From Novipirellula caenicola (GTDB lineage: Bacteria; Planctomycetota; Planctomycetia; Pirellulales; Pirellulaceae), in contig NZ_BAABRO010000008.1 in the NCBI RefSeq assembly GCF_039545035.1, positions 248,001 through 312,000 of the forward strand: a stretch of 64,000 nucleotides of DNA. The letters run 5' to 3'. Made by a program: the position numbers and the translations under genes. This document shows, piece after piece, positions 1 to 11,979 of this stretch. Every line of letters starts with the position of its first letter. Position 1 is the stretch's first letter. The notes under the pieces were generated by a model. The model did no database searches. It had not been told where the DNA came from and saw nothing but the letters and a program-made list of their open reading frames with translations.

Positions 1-2
1 AT

Positions 3-2750
<2,748 letters not shown>

Positions 2751-5700
2751 CGGTATTCGCTTGGAAAGCGGGGCGACAATGTCGCTCGGTTCTCCGAACC
2801 GTTAGCGTCGAAGCGGAGAGGAAGGTTGTCCTCGCGTCGCCCCGTTCACGATCGGTTGATCGTTTGGTTCGTCGCTACCAGCTTGGAAAGCTGGGCGACA
2901 ATGTCGCTCGGGTCTCCGAACCGTTAGCGTTGAAGCGGAGAGGAAGGTTGTCCTCGCACTGCCCCGTTCATGATCGGTTGATTGTTCGGTTTAGCGCTGC
3001 CAGCTTGGAAAGCGGGGCGACATTGTCGCTCGGTTCTCCGAACCGTTGGCGTTGATGCGGTGAGGAGGTCGTCCTCGCACCGCCCCGTTCACGATTGGTT
3101 GATCGTTCGGTTCGTCGCTACCAGCTTGGAAAGCTGGGCGACAATGTCGCTCGGTTCTCCGAACCGTTAGCGTTGAAGCGGTGAGGAAGGTTGTCCTCGC
3201 GTCGCCCCGTTCACGATTGGTTGATCGTTCGGTTCATCGCTACCAGCTTGGAAAGCTGGGCGACAATGTCGCTCGGTTCTCCGAACCGTTAGCGTGGAAG
3301 CGGAGAAGAAGGTTGTCCTCGTACCGCCCCGTTCACGATCGGTTGATCGTTCGGTTCATCGCTACCAGCTTGGAAAGCTGGGCGACATTGTCGCTCGGTT
3401 CTCCGAACCGTTAGCGTGGAAGCGGAGTGAAAGGTTGTCCTCGTGCCGCACCGTTCACGATCAGTTGATCGTTCGGTTTCTCGCTACCCGCTTGGAAAGC
3501 TGGGCGACAATGTCGCTCGGTTCTCCGAACCGTTAGCGTGGAAGCGGAGAGGAAGGTTGTCCTCACGCTGCCCCGTTCACGTTCGTTTGATCATTCGGTT
3601 TATCGCTACCAGCTTGGAAAGCTGGGGGACAATGTCGCTCGGTTCTCCGAACCGTTAGCGTTGAAGCGGAGAGGAGGTTGTCCTCACGCCGCCCCGTTCA
3701 CGATTGGTTGATCGTTCGGTTTCGCGCTGCCAGCTTATAAAGCTGGGCGACAATGTCGCTCGGTTCTCCGAACCGTTAGCGTGGAAGCGGAGAGGAGGGT
3801 TGTCCTCGCGTCGCCCCGTTCACGATTGGTTGATCGTTCGGTTTAGCGTTACCAGCTTGGAAAGCGGGGCGACAATGTCGCTCGGTTCTCCGAACCGTTA
3901 GCGTGGAAGCGGAGAGGAGGGTTGTCCTCGCGCCGCCCCGTTCAGGATCGGTTGATCGTTCGGTTCATCGCTACCCGCTTGGAAAGCGGGGCGACATTGT
4001 CGCACGGTTCTCCGAACCGTTAGCGTGGAAGCGGAGAGGAAGGTTGTTCTCGCACTGACCCGTTCACGTTCGGTTGATCGTTCGGTTTAACGCTACCCGT
4101 TTGGAAAGCGGGGCGACAATGTCGCTCGGTTCTCCGAACCGTTAGCGTCGAAGCGGAGTGGAGGGTTGTCCTCGCGTCGCCCCGTTCACGATCGGTTTGT
4201 CGTTCGGTTTATCGCTACCCGCTTGGAAAGCTGGGCGACAATGTCGCTCGGTTCTCCGAACCGTTAGCGTCGAAGCGGAGAGGAGGGGGGGCCTCACGCT
4301 GCCCCGTTCACGATTGGTTTGTCGTTCGGTTTATCGCTACCAGCTTGGAAAGCTGGGCGACATTGTCGCACGGTTCTCCGAACCGTTGGCGTTGAAGTGG
4401 AGTAGAAGGTTGTCCTCGCACCGCCCCGTTCATGTTCGGTTGATCGTTCGGTTCAGCGCTACCAGCTTGGAAAGCTGGGCGACATTGTCGCTCGGTTCTC
4501 CGAACCGTTAGCGTGGAAGCGGTGAGGAAGGTTGTCCTCGCGTCGCCTCGTTCACGATCGGTTTGTCGTTTGGTTCATCGCTACCCGCTTGGAAAGCTGG
4601 GGGACATTGTCGCACGGTTCTCCGAACCGTTGGCGTTGAAGCGGAGAGGAAGGTTGTCCTCACGTCGCCTTGTTCACGATTGGTTGATCGTTCGGTTTCG
4701 CGCTACCCGCTTGGAAAGCGTGGCGACAATGTCGCACGGTTCTCCGAACCGTTAGCGTGGAAACGGAGAGGAAGGTTGTCCTCACGCTGCCCCGTTCACG
4801 TTCGGTTGATCGTTCGGTTCATCGCTACCCGCTTGGAAAGCTGGGCGACAATGTCGCTCGGTTCTCCGAACCGTTGGCGTTGAAGCGGAGAGGAAGGTTG
4901 TCCTCACGTCGCCTTGTTCACGATTGGTTGATCGTTCGGTTTCGCGCTACCCGCTTGGAAAGCTGGGCGACATTGTCGCTCGGTTCTCCGAACCGTTAGC
5001 GTTGAAGCGGAGAGGAAGGTTGTCCTCACGCTGCCCCGTTCACGATTGATTTGTCGTTCGGTTTCTCGCTACCCGCTTGGAAAGCTGGGCGACAATGTCG
5101 CTCGGTTCTCCAAACCGTTAGCGTTGAAGCGGAGAGGAAGGTTGTCCTCGCACTGACCCGTTCACGTTCGGTTGATCGTTCGGTTTAACGCTACCAGCTT
5201 GGAAAGCTGGGCGACAATGTCGCTCGGTTCTCCGAACCGTTGGCGTTGAAGCGGAGTGGAGGGTTGTCCTAGTACGGCCCCGTTGCCGATCGGTTTGTCG
5301 TTCGGTTTATCGCTACCCGCTTGGAAAGCGGGGCGACATTGTCGCTCGGTTCTCCGAACCGTTAGCGTTGAAGCGGTGAGGAAGGTTGTCCTCGCACTGC
5401 CCCGTTCACGATTGATTTGTCGTTCGGTTTATCGCTGCCAGCTTGGAAAGCTGGGCGACAATGTCGCTCGGTTCTCCGAACCGTTAGCGTCGAAGCGGAG
5501 AGGAAGGTTGTCCTCGCGTCGCCTTGTTCACGATTGGTTTATCGCTACCCGCTTGGAAAGCGGGGCGACAATGTCGCTCGGTTCTCCGAACCGTTAGCGT
5601 TGAAGCGAAGTGGAGGGTTGTCCTCGTACCGCCCCGTTCACGATTGGTTTGTCGTTCGGTTTCTCGCTACCCGCTTGGAAAGCGGGGCGACAATGTCGCT

Positions 5701-5822
5701 CGGTTCTCCGAACCGTTAGCGTGGAAGCGGAGTGGAGGGGTGTCCTCACGTCGCCCCGTTCACGATCGATTTGTCGTTCGGTTGATCGCTACCCGCTTGG
5801 AAAGCGGGGCGACATTGTCGCA
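2751..5822. repeat. Array of 26 tandem copies of a 122-bp hairpin-rich repeat
   Basis: The anchor TTGGAAAG (TTATAAAG in one copy) recurs at 2761, 2883, 3005, 3126, 3248, 3370, 3492, 3614, 3735, 3857, 3979, 4101, 4223, 4345, 4467, 4589, 4711, 4833, 4955, 5077, 5199, 5321, 5443, 5553, 5675 and 5797. Spacing is 121-122 bp except 110 bp between 5443 and 5553. Each unit contains successive inverted repeats: CCAGCTTGGAAAGCTGG or CCCGCTTGGAAAGCGGG, GCGACAATGTCGC (loop AAT or ATT), CGGTTCTCCGAACCG, GAGGAAGGTTGTCCTC, and ACGATCGGTTGATCGT. The array begins right after the gcvP stop and ends 2 bp before the stop of the convergent ABC ATPase gene. It is very unlikely to be coding: 122 is not a multiple of three, and a TAG recurs in the conserved GAACCGTTAGCG. 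Function is unknown. Confidence 0.96.
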
Positions 5823-6842
5823 TCAGCGACCGGTTGCAGCGACGTTTGCGGCGTTTTGTAGATTGCGTTCGGACGTTTCGCGGAACAGATCAGCGATTAC
5901 ATCTTCCAGCGGTGGATCCTCTACCGCGACGTCTTCGATCGGATTGTCTCGCAATGTTTCGGCGAGCACTCGTGGCACATCCGCTCGATTGACTCGGACT
6001 CGGACCTTGGGCCAATTTTCGTCCAAGACTTCGCCAAACGTTGACATCGACGGACGATGTCCTTCGGCGAACTGCAACGTGATGATTTTGGAACCCGAGA
6101 ACTTGTCGATGATCCCCGACAGCGAGCCGTCGTACTCGATGCGACCATCGGCAACAATCACGACCCGTTTGCACAATGCCGCGATGTCCTTCATGTAGTG
6201 ACTGGTCAACAGGATCGTGATCTTGCGTTTCTCTTGGTAGTACCGCAAAAACTTCTGGATGTTGTGTTGCGCGATCACATCCAGTCCGATCGTTGGTTCG
6301 TCCAAGAACAGGACCTCGGGGCTGTGCAGCAGCGCCGCGATCAGTTCCATCTTCATACGCTCGCCGAGCGACAATTCACGCACTGGTTGGCTGAGCAGTC
6401 GGCCGACATCCAGCAGATCGGTCAATTCGGCGAGTGTCGTCTTGAACCGGTCCGCGTCGATCCCATAAATCTGCTGGTGCAATCGGTATGACTCTTGGGC
6501 AGGAAGGTCCCACCAAAGTTGATTTTTTTGGCCCATCACCAAGGCAAAGCGGCGGCGATAATCGTTTTTTCGCTGCCAGGGGACGTATCCCATCACCGAC
6601 GCCGTGCCGCTGGTTGGATTGATCACGCCGCTCAGCAGTTTCAGCGTCGTCGTTTTGCCAGCACCATTAGGGCCAAGAAAGGCCACGAATTCACCCTGCT
6701 GGACATCCAAATCGATCCCGCGAACCGCTTCGACTTCGCTGTATTCGCGATGGAACAGTCCTCGGATACTGTCGGAAAGACCCTCACGTTTCTTGTAGAC
6801 ACGGTAGGACTTGGTTAATTGACGGACTTCGATAATGGACAT
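5823..6842 (-). CDS. ABC transporter ATP-binding protein, ABC-2 exporter type
   Basis: This is a cytoplasmic ATPase subunit of an ABC exporter, about 339 residues. Walker A is GPNGAGKTT at about residues 57-65. The signature motif is LSLGE at about 157-161, a variant of LSGGQ. Walker B is VLFLDEPT at about 177-184, followed by the switch His in LLTSHYMKD. A C-terminal extension of roughly 90 residues follows the nucleotide-binding domain. I chose the ATG at 6840-6842 because the protein then opens with MSIIEVRQLTKSYRV, the usual beginning of this domain; the frame is open 25 codons further upstream to 6917. No permease gene is adjacent, because the downstream side is the repeat array, so the partner must be encoded elsewhere. 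Substrate is unknown. Confidence 0.93.
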   Translation of the reverse strand: MSIIEVRQLTKSYRVYKKREGLSDSIRGLFHREYSEVEAVRGIDLDVQQGEFVAFLGPNGAGKTTTLKLLSGVINPTSGTASVMGYVPWQRKNDYRRRFALVMGQKNQLWWDLPAQESYRLHQQIYGIDADRFKTTLAELTDLLDVGRLLSQPVRELSLGERMKMELIAALLHSPEVLFLDEPTIGLDVIAQHNIQKFLRYYQEKRKITILLTSHYMKDIAALCKRVVIVADGRIEYDGSLSGIIDKFSGSKIITLQFAEGHRPSMSTFGEVLDENWPKVRVRVNRADVPRVLAETLRDNPIEDVAVEDPPLEDVIADLFRETSERNLQNAANVAATGR

Positions 6843-7109
6843 GAATACGGCTGACTCGAGCAAAGGTCGGTACATCGCGCGGAGGCTACGGTCGGTTATT
6901 GTAGGGTGCAAGCGCAAAGACTGTAGATCCCCCGTGCCGACGTTCTATTCAGCCCCGCATCTTTAAGCTTGCAATGTTTTTTGGCGGCGAACATCCGCTA
7001 AATCAGCGTGCCGGACCTGGGGGATATCGCGACTTTGCCCCGTTTTCGGCTCATTTTTTTCCTCTATTGTCGATCTCCCCCACCATCCCCTCTCTGGAGT
7101 TTTTCCCAC

Positions 7110-7613
7110 ATGAGCACACCGATTCCTGCGATTCGTATTGGATTGGGGTACGATTCCCACCGTCTTGGAAATGGAGGGCCGCTGCGGATCGGCGCGATGG
7201 ATATTCCGGCCGAAGTGCATGCGATCGGCCATAGCGATGCCGATGTATTGCTGCATGCGATCACGGACGCGTTATTGGGTTCGGTTGCCGAGCCGGACAT
7301 TGGGCGTTTGTTTCCCGACAATGCCGAGGAGAATCGGGACCGCGACAGCAGCGATTTCCTGCACGAGGCGCTCCGCCGGGTCCGTCATTATGGCATGGAG
7401 ATCGTCAATCTCGACTGCGTGATCTTGGCAGAACGCCCCAAAATGGCACCTCATTTGGACGAGATGCGGGAAACGATCGCCCAGTTGTTGGATATCTCGG
7501 TCGACCGGGTGGGGATCAAAGCCAAGACCGGCGAAGGGATCGGCGCGATCGGCGGATCGACGGCGATCGCAGCCCGTGTCGTCGTGCTGGTGTACAGCAC
7601 ACGGGAATCATAA
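7110..7613 (+). CDS. ispF: 2-C-methyl-D-erythritol 2,4-cyclodiphosphate synthase
   Basis: IspF cyclises CDP-methylerythritol 2-phosphate to MEcPP with loss of CMP, in the non-mevalonate isoprenoid pathway. The 167-residue length is normal for the family. The metal-binding motif GLGYDSHRL lies at about residues 11-19. The GHSDADVLLHAI and GLLFPD-like (GRLFPDNAE) segments follow, and the C-terminal substrate loop is KTGEGIGAIG. ATG 7110 is preceded by GGAG at 7096-7099, and the upstream part of the open frame (from 7008) has no family similarity, so this start is preferred. It stands alone, divergent from the ABC ATPase gene, about 110 bp before cysS. Confidence 0.96.
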   Translation: MSTPIPAIRIGLGYDSHRLGNGGPLRIGAMDIPAEVHAIGHSDADVLLHAITDALLGSVAEPDIGRLFPDNAEENRDRDSSDFLHEALRRVRHYGMEIVNLDCVILAERPKMAPHLDEMRETIAQLLDISVDRVGIKAKTGEGIGAIGGSTAIAARVVVLVYSTRES

Positions 7614-7725
7614 ATCGCCCTCTACTTGATCGGCATCTGTCTCTATAATTCCCCGATTCCACGAAGTTCGATTCTGCGTCGGAATCGTTTGCACCCCTGA
7701 AAGTCATTTTCCCAGAACTATTTCG

Positions 7726-9321
7726 ATGAGCACTGCTACCGCATCCACCAGCGTAACGGGAGCTTCGGAGACGAAGCCACCGATCAAAATTTACAATACG
7801 CTGAGCAAAACCAAGGAAATCTTTCAGCCAATCAACCCTCCCAAGGTCGGCATCTATTTGTGTGGCCCAACGGTGTATGCCGAGTCACATATCGGCCACA
7901 TGGTCGGCCCCGTCATTTTTGACACGGTCAAACGCTACCTACGCTACAGCGGCTATGACGTCACTTGGGTCGTCAATATCACCGACGTTGACGACAAATT
8001 GATCGCGAAAAGCCGCGAGCGAGGGATCCCGATGAGCCAAATCGCGGTCGAAATGACCGCCGATTACTTGTCGAATCTGCGTGAGTTGGGCGTCAACCAG
8101 ATCGACTATCTGCCGCGGGCGACCGACCACATGCCGCAAATCATTCGCTTCATCGAAGCGTTGATCGCCAAAGGGCACGCCTATGAAGTCGATGGCGATG
8201 TCTTCTTTGACGTGATGAAGGACCCGAACTACGGCCAACTTTCCAATCGCAGCGTCGATGCCCAACAAGGCGAAGGGGGCGAAGCGGCGGCGAAGAAAAA
8301 ATCGTCAGGCGATTTTGCTCTTTGGAAAAACGCCAAAGGCCAATCGATCGCTTGGGACAGCCCCTGGGGCAAAGGGCGACCCGGGTGGCATATCGAATGC
8401 TCGGCGATGAGCCACGAGATCCTCGGCGATACCTTCGACATCCACGGCGGTGGCTTGGATTTGATGTTCCCGCATCACGAAAACGAACGGGCACAAAGCG
8501 GATGCTGCCACGATGCACCCATGGTCAAGTATTGGATGCACAATGGGCTGATGCGAGCCGGTGAAAAAGGCAAAGTCGGCGGCAAGAGCGATCGCGAAGA
8601 ATCAAATGAAGATGCCGCGGCGGGCAAGATCAGCCGCAGCAAGGGAGCGGGCGGATTGTCGGATCTGATTCGCCGTCACACCGGGGAACGCATCCGGTTC
8701 TTTCTGCTCCGCACCCATTATCGTTCGACCATCGTGTATGGCGAAGAAGGCCTGCAAGAAGCCGGCACGTCGCTCGAAGCGTTCTATCGATTCTTTGATC
8801 GTTTCGCCGAGATCAGCGGCCAATCGGTTTACGATTTGCAGCCGCCGGCATCACGGGCCGAAGGTGAATTTGATCCTGGCAAAGACGCATTGCTTGTCGA
8901 AATGCACGGCGTGCGGCAAAAGTTTTTGGCCGCGATGGATGACGATTTCAATACTGGTGCCGCGATCAGCGTGTTGTTTGATACGCTGCGTTTGATGAAT
9001 CGTTTCATCGACGAAAACAAACTTGATGCGAACAGTGACAAGGAATCACCGGCCGTCGCTTCGCTGGTCGCTGCCGTCAAAATCGTTCGCGAATTGACCG
9101 CCGTGCTTGGCATTTTTGTCAAAGCGCCGCCACAATCCGGTGGCAACGAAGGTGACGAGGCGCTGCTGGACAGCGTGATTCGCTTGTTGATCGATTTGCG
9201 AAAAGAAGCACGCGAGCGGAAGGACTATGCCACCGGCGATGCGATTCGTGATCGACTAAGCGAGCTTGGTGTCGCGCTGCTGGACAAGAAGGAAGGCACC
9301 AGCTGGGAACGCAGCTCGTGA
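7726..9321 (+). CDS. cysS: Cysteinyl-tRNA synthetase
   Basis: CysRS is a class I aminoacyl-tRNA synthetase that charges tRNA-Cys. It has 531 residues, somewhat longer than the usual 460-480. The zinc ligand region [13 protein letters not shown] carries the HIGH motif at about residues 50-53. HIECSAM and HHENERAQS supply further zinc and active-site residues. The KMSKS loop appears as [10 protein letters not shown], preceded by a hydrophilic insertion rich in Lys, Glu and Ser between MRAGEKGK and the loop, at about DNA 8569-8628. The gene ends in GTGA, where its TGA overlaps the GTG of ruvC, so the two are probably co-translated. Confidence 0.96.
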   Translation: MSTATASTSVTGASETKPPIKIYNTLSKTKEIFQPINPPKVGIYLCGPTVYAESHIGHMVGPVIFDTVKRYLRYSGYDVTWVVNITDVDDKLIAKSRERGIPMSQIAVEMTADYLSNLRELGVNQIDYLPRATDHMPQIIRFIEALIAKGHAYEVDGDVFFDVMKDPNYGQLSNRSVDAQQGEGGEAAAKKKSSGDFALWKNAKGQSIAWDSPWGKGRPGWHIECSAMSHEILGDTFDIHGGGLDLMFPHHENERAQSGCCHDAPMVKYWMHNGLMRAGEKGKVGGKSDREESNEDAAAGKISRSKGAGGLSDLIRRHTGERIRFFLLRTHYRSTIVYGEEGLQEAGTSLEAFYRFFDRFAEISGQSVYDLQPPASRAEGEFDPGKDALLVEMHGVRQKFLAAMDDDFNTGAAISVLFDTLRLMNRFIDENKLDANSDKESPAVASLVAAVKIVRELTAVLGIFVKAPPQSGGNEGDEALLDSVIRLLIDLRKEARERKDYATGDAIRDRLSELGVALLDKKEGTSWERSS

Positions 9322-9842
9322 TCAAAGGCGGCGTATCAGGACGGCGGATTCTAGGCATTGACCCCGGTTTGAATACCACTGGGTATGGGGTGATCGAGGT
9401 TCATGGCACGACGATCAAGTTGTGCGAAGCCGGGGTCATCCGTAGCCGTGCCAAGGATCCGTTGCAGATGCGTCTGCAAGAGCTTTACACCGGCGTCAAA
9501 GAAGTGATCGAGGCGTTGAGCCCCGAGATGATGGCGCTTGAGCAGTTGTTTTCGCATTACGAGCGACCGCGAACGGCAATCTTGATGGGACACGCTCGCG
9601 GCGTGATCTGTTTGGCGGCCGGCGAAGCAGGAATTCCGGTGGGACACTTTGAACCCACGCGGGTAAAGAAGGTGTTGACCGGAAACGGTCGAGCGCCAAA
9701 GCACCAAATGCAATTGGCGGTGAAGTTGCAGCTGCGGTTAGCGAACTTGCCTGAGCCGGCGGACGTCGCCGACGCATTGGCGATCGCGTTATGTGGCCAT
9801 CACCTGGGCATCAACACGCCACTCGACAAGTTGGTGAAGTAG
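9318..9842 (+). CDS. ruvC: Crossover junction endodeoxyribonuclease RuvC
   Basis: RuvC resolves Holliday junctions as a dimer, together with RuvAB. The 174-residue length is typical. The RNase H-fold catalytic acids are visible: Asp in [14 protein letters not shown] near the N terminus, Glu in [13 protein letters not shown], and the C-terminal pair in [15 protein letters not shown]. Translation starts at GTG 9318 within the cysS stop (GTGA), a 4-bp overlap. ruvA follows 184 bp downstream, separated by a block of inverted repeats. ruvB is not in the window. Confidence 0.96.
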   Translation: MIKGGVSGRRILGIDPGLNTTGYGVIEVHGTTIKLCEAGVIRSRAKDPLQMRLQELYTGVKEVIEALSPEMMALEQLFSHYERPRTAILMGHARGVICLAAGEAGIPVGHFEPTRVKKVLTGNGRAPKHQMQLAVKLQLRLANLPEPADVADALAIALCGHHLGINTPLDKLVK

Positions 9843-9858
9843 AAGAACAAGCGGAAGC

Positions 9859-9978
9859 GTAGTGGATCTTGCTAAAGATCCCAATCCATGTAGTGGATCT
9901 TGTTAAAGATCCCTGAATCCACGCAGCAGGTCTTGCTAAAGAGCCCGGCGGTGAGGGAGGTTTAGCAACCTCCACTAC
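9859..9978. repeat. Cluster of GGATCTTGCTAAAGATCC inverted repeats between ruvC and ruvA
   Basis: Three direct copies of a hairpin unit lie at 9859-9882, 9890-9913 and 9923-9946. The first is GTAGTGGATCTTGCTAAAGATCCC, with a perfect 7-bp stem GGATCTT/AAGATCC and loop GCTA. A fourth, divergent copy is in the opposite orientation at about 9955-9978 (GGAGGTTTAGCAACCTCC followed by ACTAC, the complement of the GTAGT lead). The cluster fills most of the ruvC-ruvA gap and looks like a dispersed planctomycete intergenic palindrome. A role in transcription attenuation is possible but not shown. Confidence 0.85.
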
Positions 9979-10026
9979 ATGTTCGATCCCACTTTTTAAT
10001 AACACGTATTTGTAGGATGCAGTCTG

Positions 10027-10653
10027 TTGATCGTCACGATTACAGGAAAATTGGTTCGCGTCGGCGAGGCCTCGGTGGTGATTGAATCGGCCCCGTTTGA
10101 ATACGAGGTCTTTGTTGCCGATTTCACTCGGCGTCAATTGCAAGGCAAGATCGGTGACGAGGCGCGACTGCATACGCTGCAGTACATCGAGGGCAACGCG
10201 GCCCAAGGCGGACGTTTGACACCACGCTTGATCGGGTTTCTGTCGGAACCGGAACGCCAATTTTTTGACCTGTTTTGCAGTGTCGACGGAGTGGGCGTCA
10301 AGAAAGCGTTACGGGCGATGGTGCGTCCGGTCAAGGAATTGGCAGTGCTGATTGAACAACAAGACGCCAAGTCGCTCTCAGCACTTCCTGGCGTAGGTCC
10401 GGCAACGAGCGAGCGAATCATTGCCAAGCTTCGCCGCAAGATGCCTCGCTTTGCCTTGATGGTCGATCCAGGGTCGATCGGTGAAACGCCTGAAGCGGGC
10501 AGCGAAGTGATCAGCGAGACGTTTGATGCCCTGATCACGCTGGGGCACACCGAAGCCGATGCACGGCGATTGATCGACGAAGCAATCGCGGGCAAGAAGA
10601 AGTTCAAAGACACCGAGTCGCTGTTAACGGCGATCTACCAGCGGTCGACCTAA
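10027..10653 (+). CDS. ruvA: Holliday junction branch migration protein RuvA
   Basis: RuvA binds the four-way junction and loads the RuvB motor. The 208 residues are close to the usual 190-205. The OB-fold N-terminal domain opens with MIVTITGKLVRVGEASVVIE. Two helix-hairpin-helix segments follow: CSVDGVGVKKALRAM and SALPGVGPATSERIIAKL. The C-terminal RuvB-binding domain includes DALITLGHTEADARRLIDEA. The start is TTG at 10027, fixed by homology because no ATG or GTG fits. The gene probably belongs to the same functional unit as ruvC upstream. Confidence 0.95.
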   Translation: MIVTITGKLVRVGEASVVIESAPFEYEVFVADFTRRQLQGKIGDEARLHTLQYIEGNAAQGGRLTPRLIGFLSEPERQFFDLFCSVDGVGVKKALRAMVRPVKELAVLIEQQDAKSLSALPGVGPATSERIIAKLRRKMPRFALMVDPGSIGETPEAGSEVISETFDALITLGHTEADARRLIDEAIAGKKKFKDTESLLTAIYQRST

Positions 10654-10662
10654 GGATTGACC

Positions 10663-10770
10663 GTAGCGAAAGTCGTCAAGACTTTCGTTGCAGAATGGCC
10701 TTTTCGCAAACGAGACACACCAAGGTTTTCGGGGGGATATGGTGGACGAAAGTCTTCGCGACTTTCGCTA
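10663..10770. repeat. Opposed pair of GTAGCGAAAGTC...GACTTTCG inverted repeats downstream of ruvA
   Basis: The first copy, at 10663-10687, reads GTAGCGAAAGTC, GTCAA, GACTTTCG; it is an 8-bp perfect stem. The second copy, at 10747-10770, is the same element on the opposite strand, ending GACTTTCGCTAC. They flank about 60 bp. Further copies are at 30099-30123 and, degenerate and reversed, at 33483-33505, so this is a dispersed REP-like family. Confidence 0.85.
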
Positions 10771-10778
10771 CTGGAATC

Positions 10779-11129
10779 CTATCCCACAAACAAGCTTGGC
10801 AGTGCCGCGTCGAATTGGCCTCGTGTCATCACCGTCGACACGCCAGCCGCGCGGGCCGCGTTGAGCTGGTTGACTTGGACATGAGGCCCGTAGGCAATGA
10901 CCTTTGCCGCAGGGCAGCGGGACGCAATCTCCGCCACCACGTCGGGAATCAACTTGCTACGCGTTGACAAGTCGATGATCACGTAGGCCACCGAATCGAG
11001 ATCGCCAGCGGGCAAATTTCCGCTGAACTTAAATTGCAACTCGGCGTTGGCTGCCGCACCACGCACGCGGGATGCGAACATCAAATCGCCGGACAGGAAC
11101 AGCACGAGATCAGCGGAGGCGTTGCTCAT
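10779..11129 (-). CDS. Hypothetical protein with a receiver-like fold
   Basis: This is a 116-residue protein I do not recognise by name. It shows alternating hydrophobic strands and helices like a CheY/flavodoxin-type fold: VLFLSGDLMFASRVRGAA, then AYVIIDLST, then AKVIAYGPHV, then VSTVMTRGQF. An Asp follows the third hydrophobic strand (IIDLS), where a receiver phospho-acceptor would sit. The N-terminal acidic pair and the conserved C-terminal Lys of true receivers are not evident, so it may be a degenerate receiver. It starts 4 bp after the stop of the epimerase gene and is probably the last gene of that minus-strand operon. Confidence 0.7.
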   Translation of the reverse strand: MSNASADLVLFLSGDLMFASRVRGAAANAELQFKFSGNLPAGDLDSVAYVIIDLSTRSKLIPDVVAEIASRCPAAKVIAYGPHVQVNQLNAARAAGVSTVMTRGQFDAALPSLFVG

Positions 11130-11133
11130 CGGA

Positions 11134-11979
11134 TTACTTGCGTTTCTCGACTTCGGTCTTCATGAATTTTAAGCCTTCCGTGGCCAAGGTGATTTCATCC
11201 TTGAACATGCGTCGCCAAATCTTGGTGGCGGCAGCAATTTCGGGAAGGGCCAATCCGAACGCTTCGATGACCATCCAGCCGTCGTAGCCCATTTCAGCGA
11301 TCGCGTCAAAGTTATCGTCCCAGTGAACATGACCATCGCCAGGGGTGCCACGATCGTTTTCGCTGATGTGGATGTGGAACAGTTTGTCGCCACCGACCTT
11401 GACCGCGTCCTTGATCCCCTTTTCTTCGATGTTGCTGTGGAACGTGTCGTACATCATGCCGCAAGCGGGATGGTCGACTTCGCGAACAAAACGAGCCGAG
11501 TCGGCATGGCAGTTAAGGAAATAACATTCAAAACGGTTCAGCGCCTCGACGCCCAATTTCACGCCAACGTTGCCTGCATGTTCGGCGACCGCACGCATGC
11601 TTTCGACGCCCCACTTCCATTCGTCTTCGGTAGGACCAGCGCCGCTGAACACGCCGATCGCCGAGTGGTAGGGGCCGACCAACGTTTCCACGCCTGCCGC
11701 TGCACAGCAGTCCAGCGTCTTCTTCGTCAACTCGATGCCTTTGGCACGCACGCTGGCGTCGGGTGAAATCGGGTTGTCCTCTTCACCGCGAATCGTGACG
11801 GCAGTGCGAGCCAAACCGATGTCGTCCAACTTTTTGCCGATCGCTGCATAGTCGAGGTCGATGTTGAACATCGGTAGCTCGACGCCGTCGTAGCCAGCCG
11901 CTTTGAGTTGTTCGCAAACAGGCATCAGTTCGTCGGTGACTTCACCGGACCACAAAAGGAGGTTCATGCCGTATTTCAT
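11134..11979 (-). CDS. Sugar phosphate isomerase/epimerase, TIM-barrel (tagatose/psicose 3-epimerase-like)
   Basis: This is a 281-residue member of the xylose-isomerase-like TIM-barrel family. The N terminus MKYGMNLLLWSGEV matches D-tagatose/D-psicose 3-epimerases. The metal-binding residues of that subgroup are recognisable: Glu in LGVEALNRFECYFLN, Asp and His in MMYDTFHSNIEE, His in HIHISENDRG, and the terminal Glu in WMVIEAFG. A ketose or keto-sugar epimerase or isomerase role is therefore likely, but the substrate cannot be read from sequence. Its ATG overlaps the stop of the upstream AcpH-like gene by 4 bp, so the two are translationally coupled. Confidence 0.88.
   Translation of the reverse strand: MKYGMNLLLWSGEVTDELMPVCEQLKAAGYDGVELPMFNIDLDYAAIGKKLDDIGLARTAVTIRGEEDNPISPDASVRAKGIELTKKTLDCCAAAGVETLVGPYHSAIGVFSGAGPTEDEWKWGVESMRAVAEHAGNVGVKLGVEALNRFECYFLNCHADSARFVREVDHPACGMMYDTFHSNIEEKGIKDAVKVGGDKLFHIHISENDRGTPGDGHVHWDDNFDAIAEMGYDGWMVIEAFGLALPEIAAATKIWRRMFKDEITLATEGLKFMKTEVEKRK

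Noticed and set aside
2751-5822. CRISPR array
   Set aside because: No unique spacers: the whole 122-bp unit is repeated with scattered changes, and no cas genes are near.
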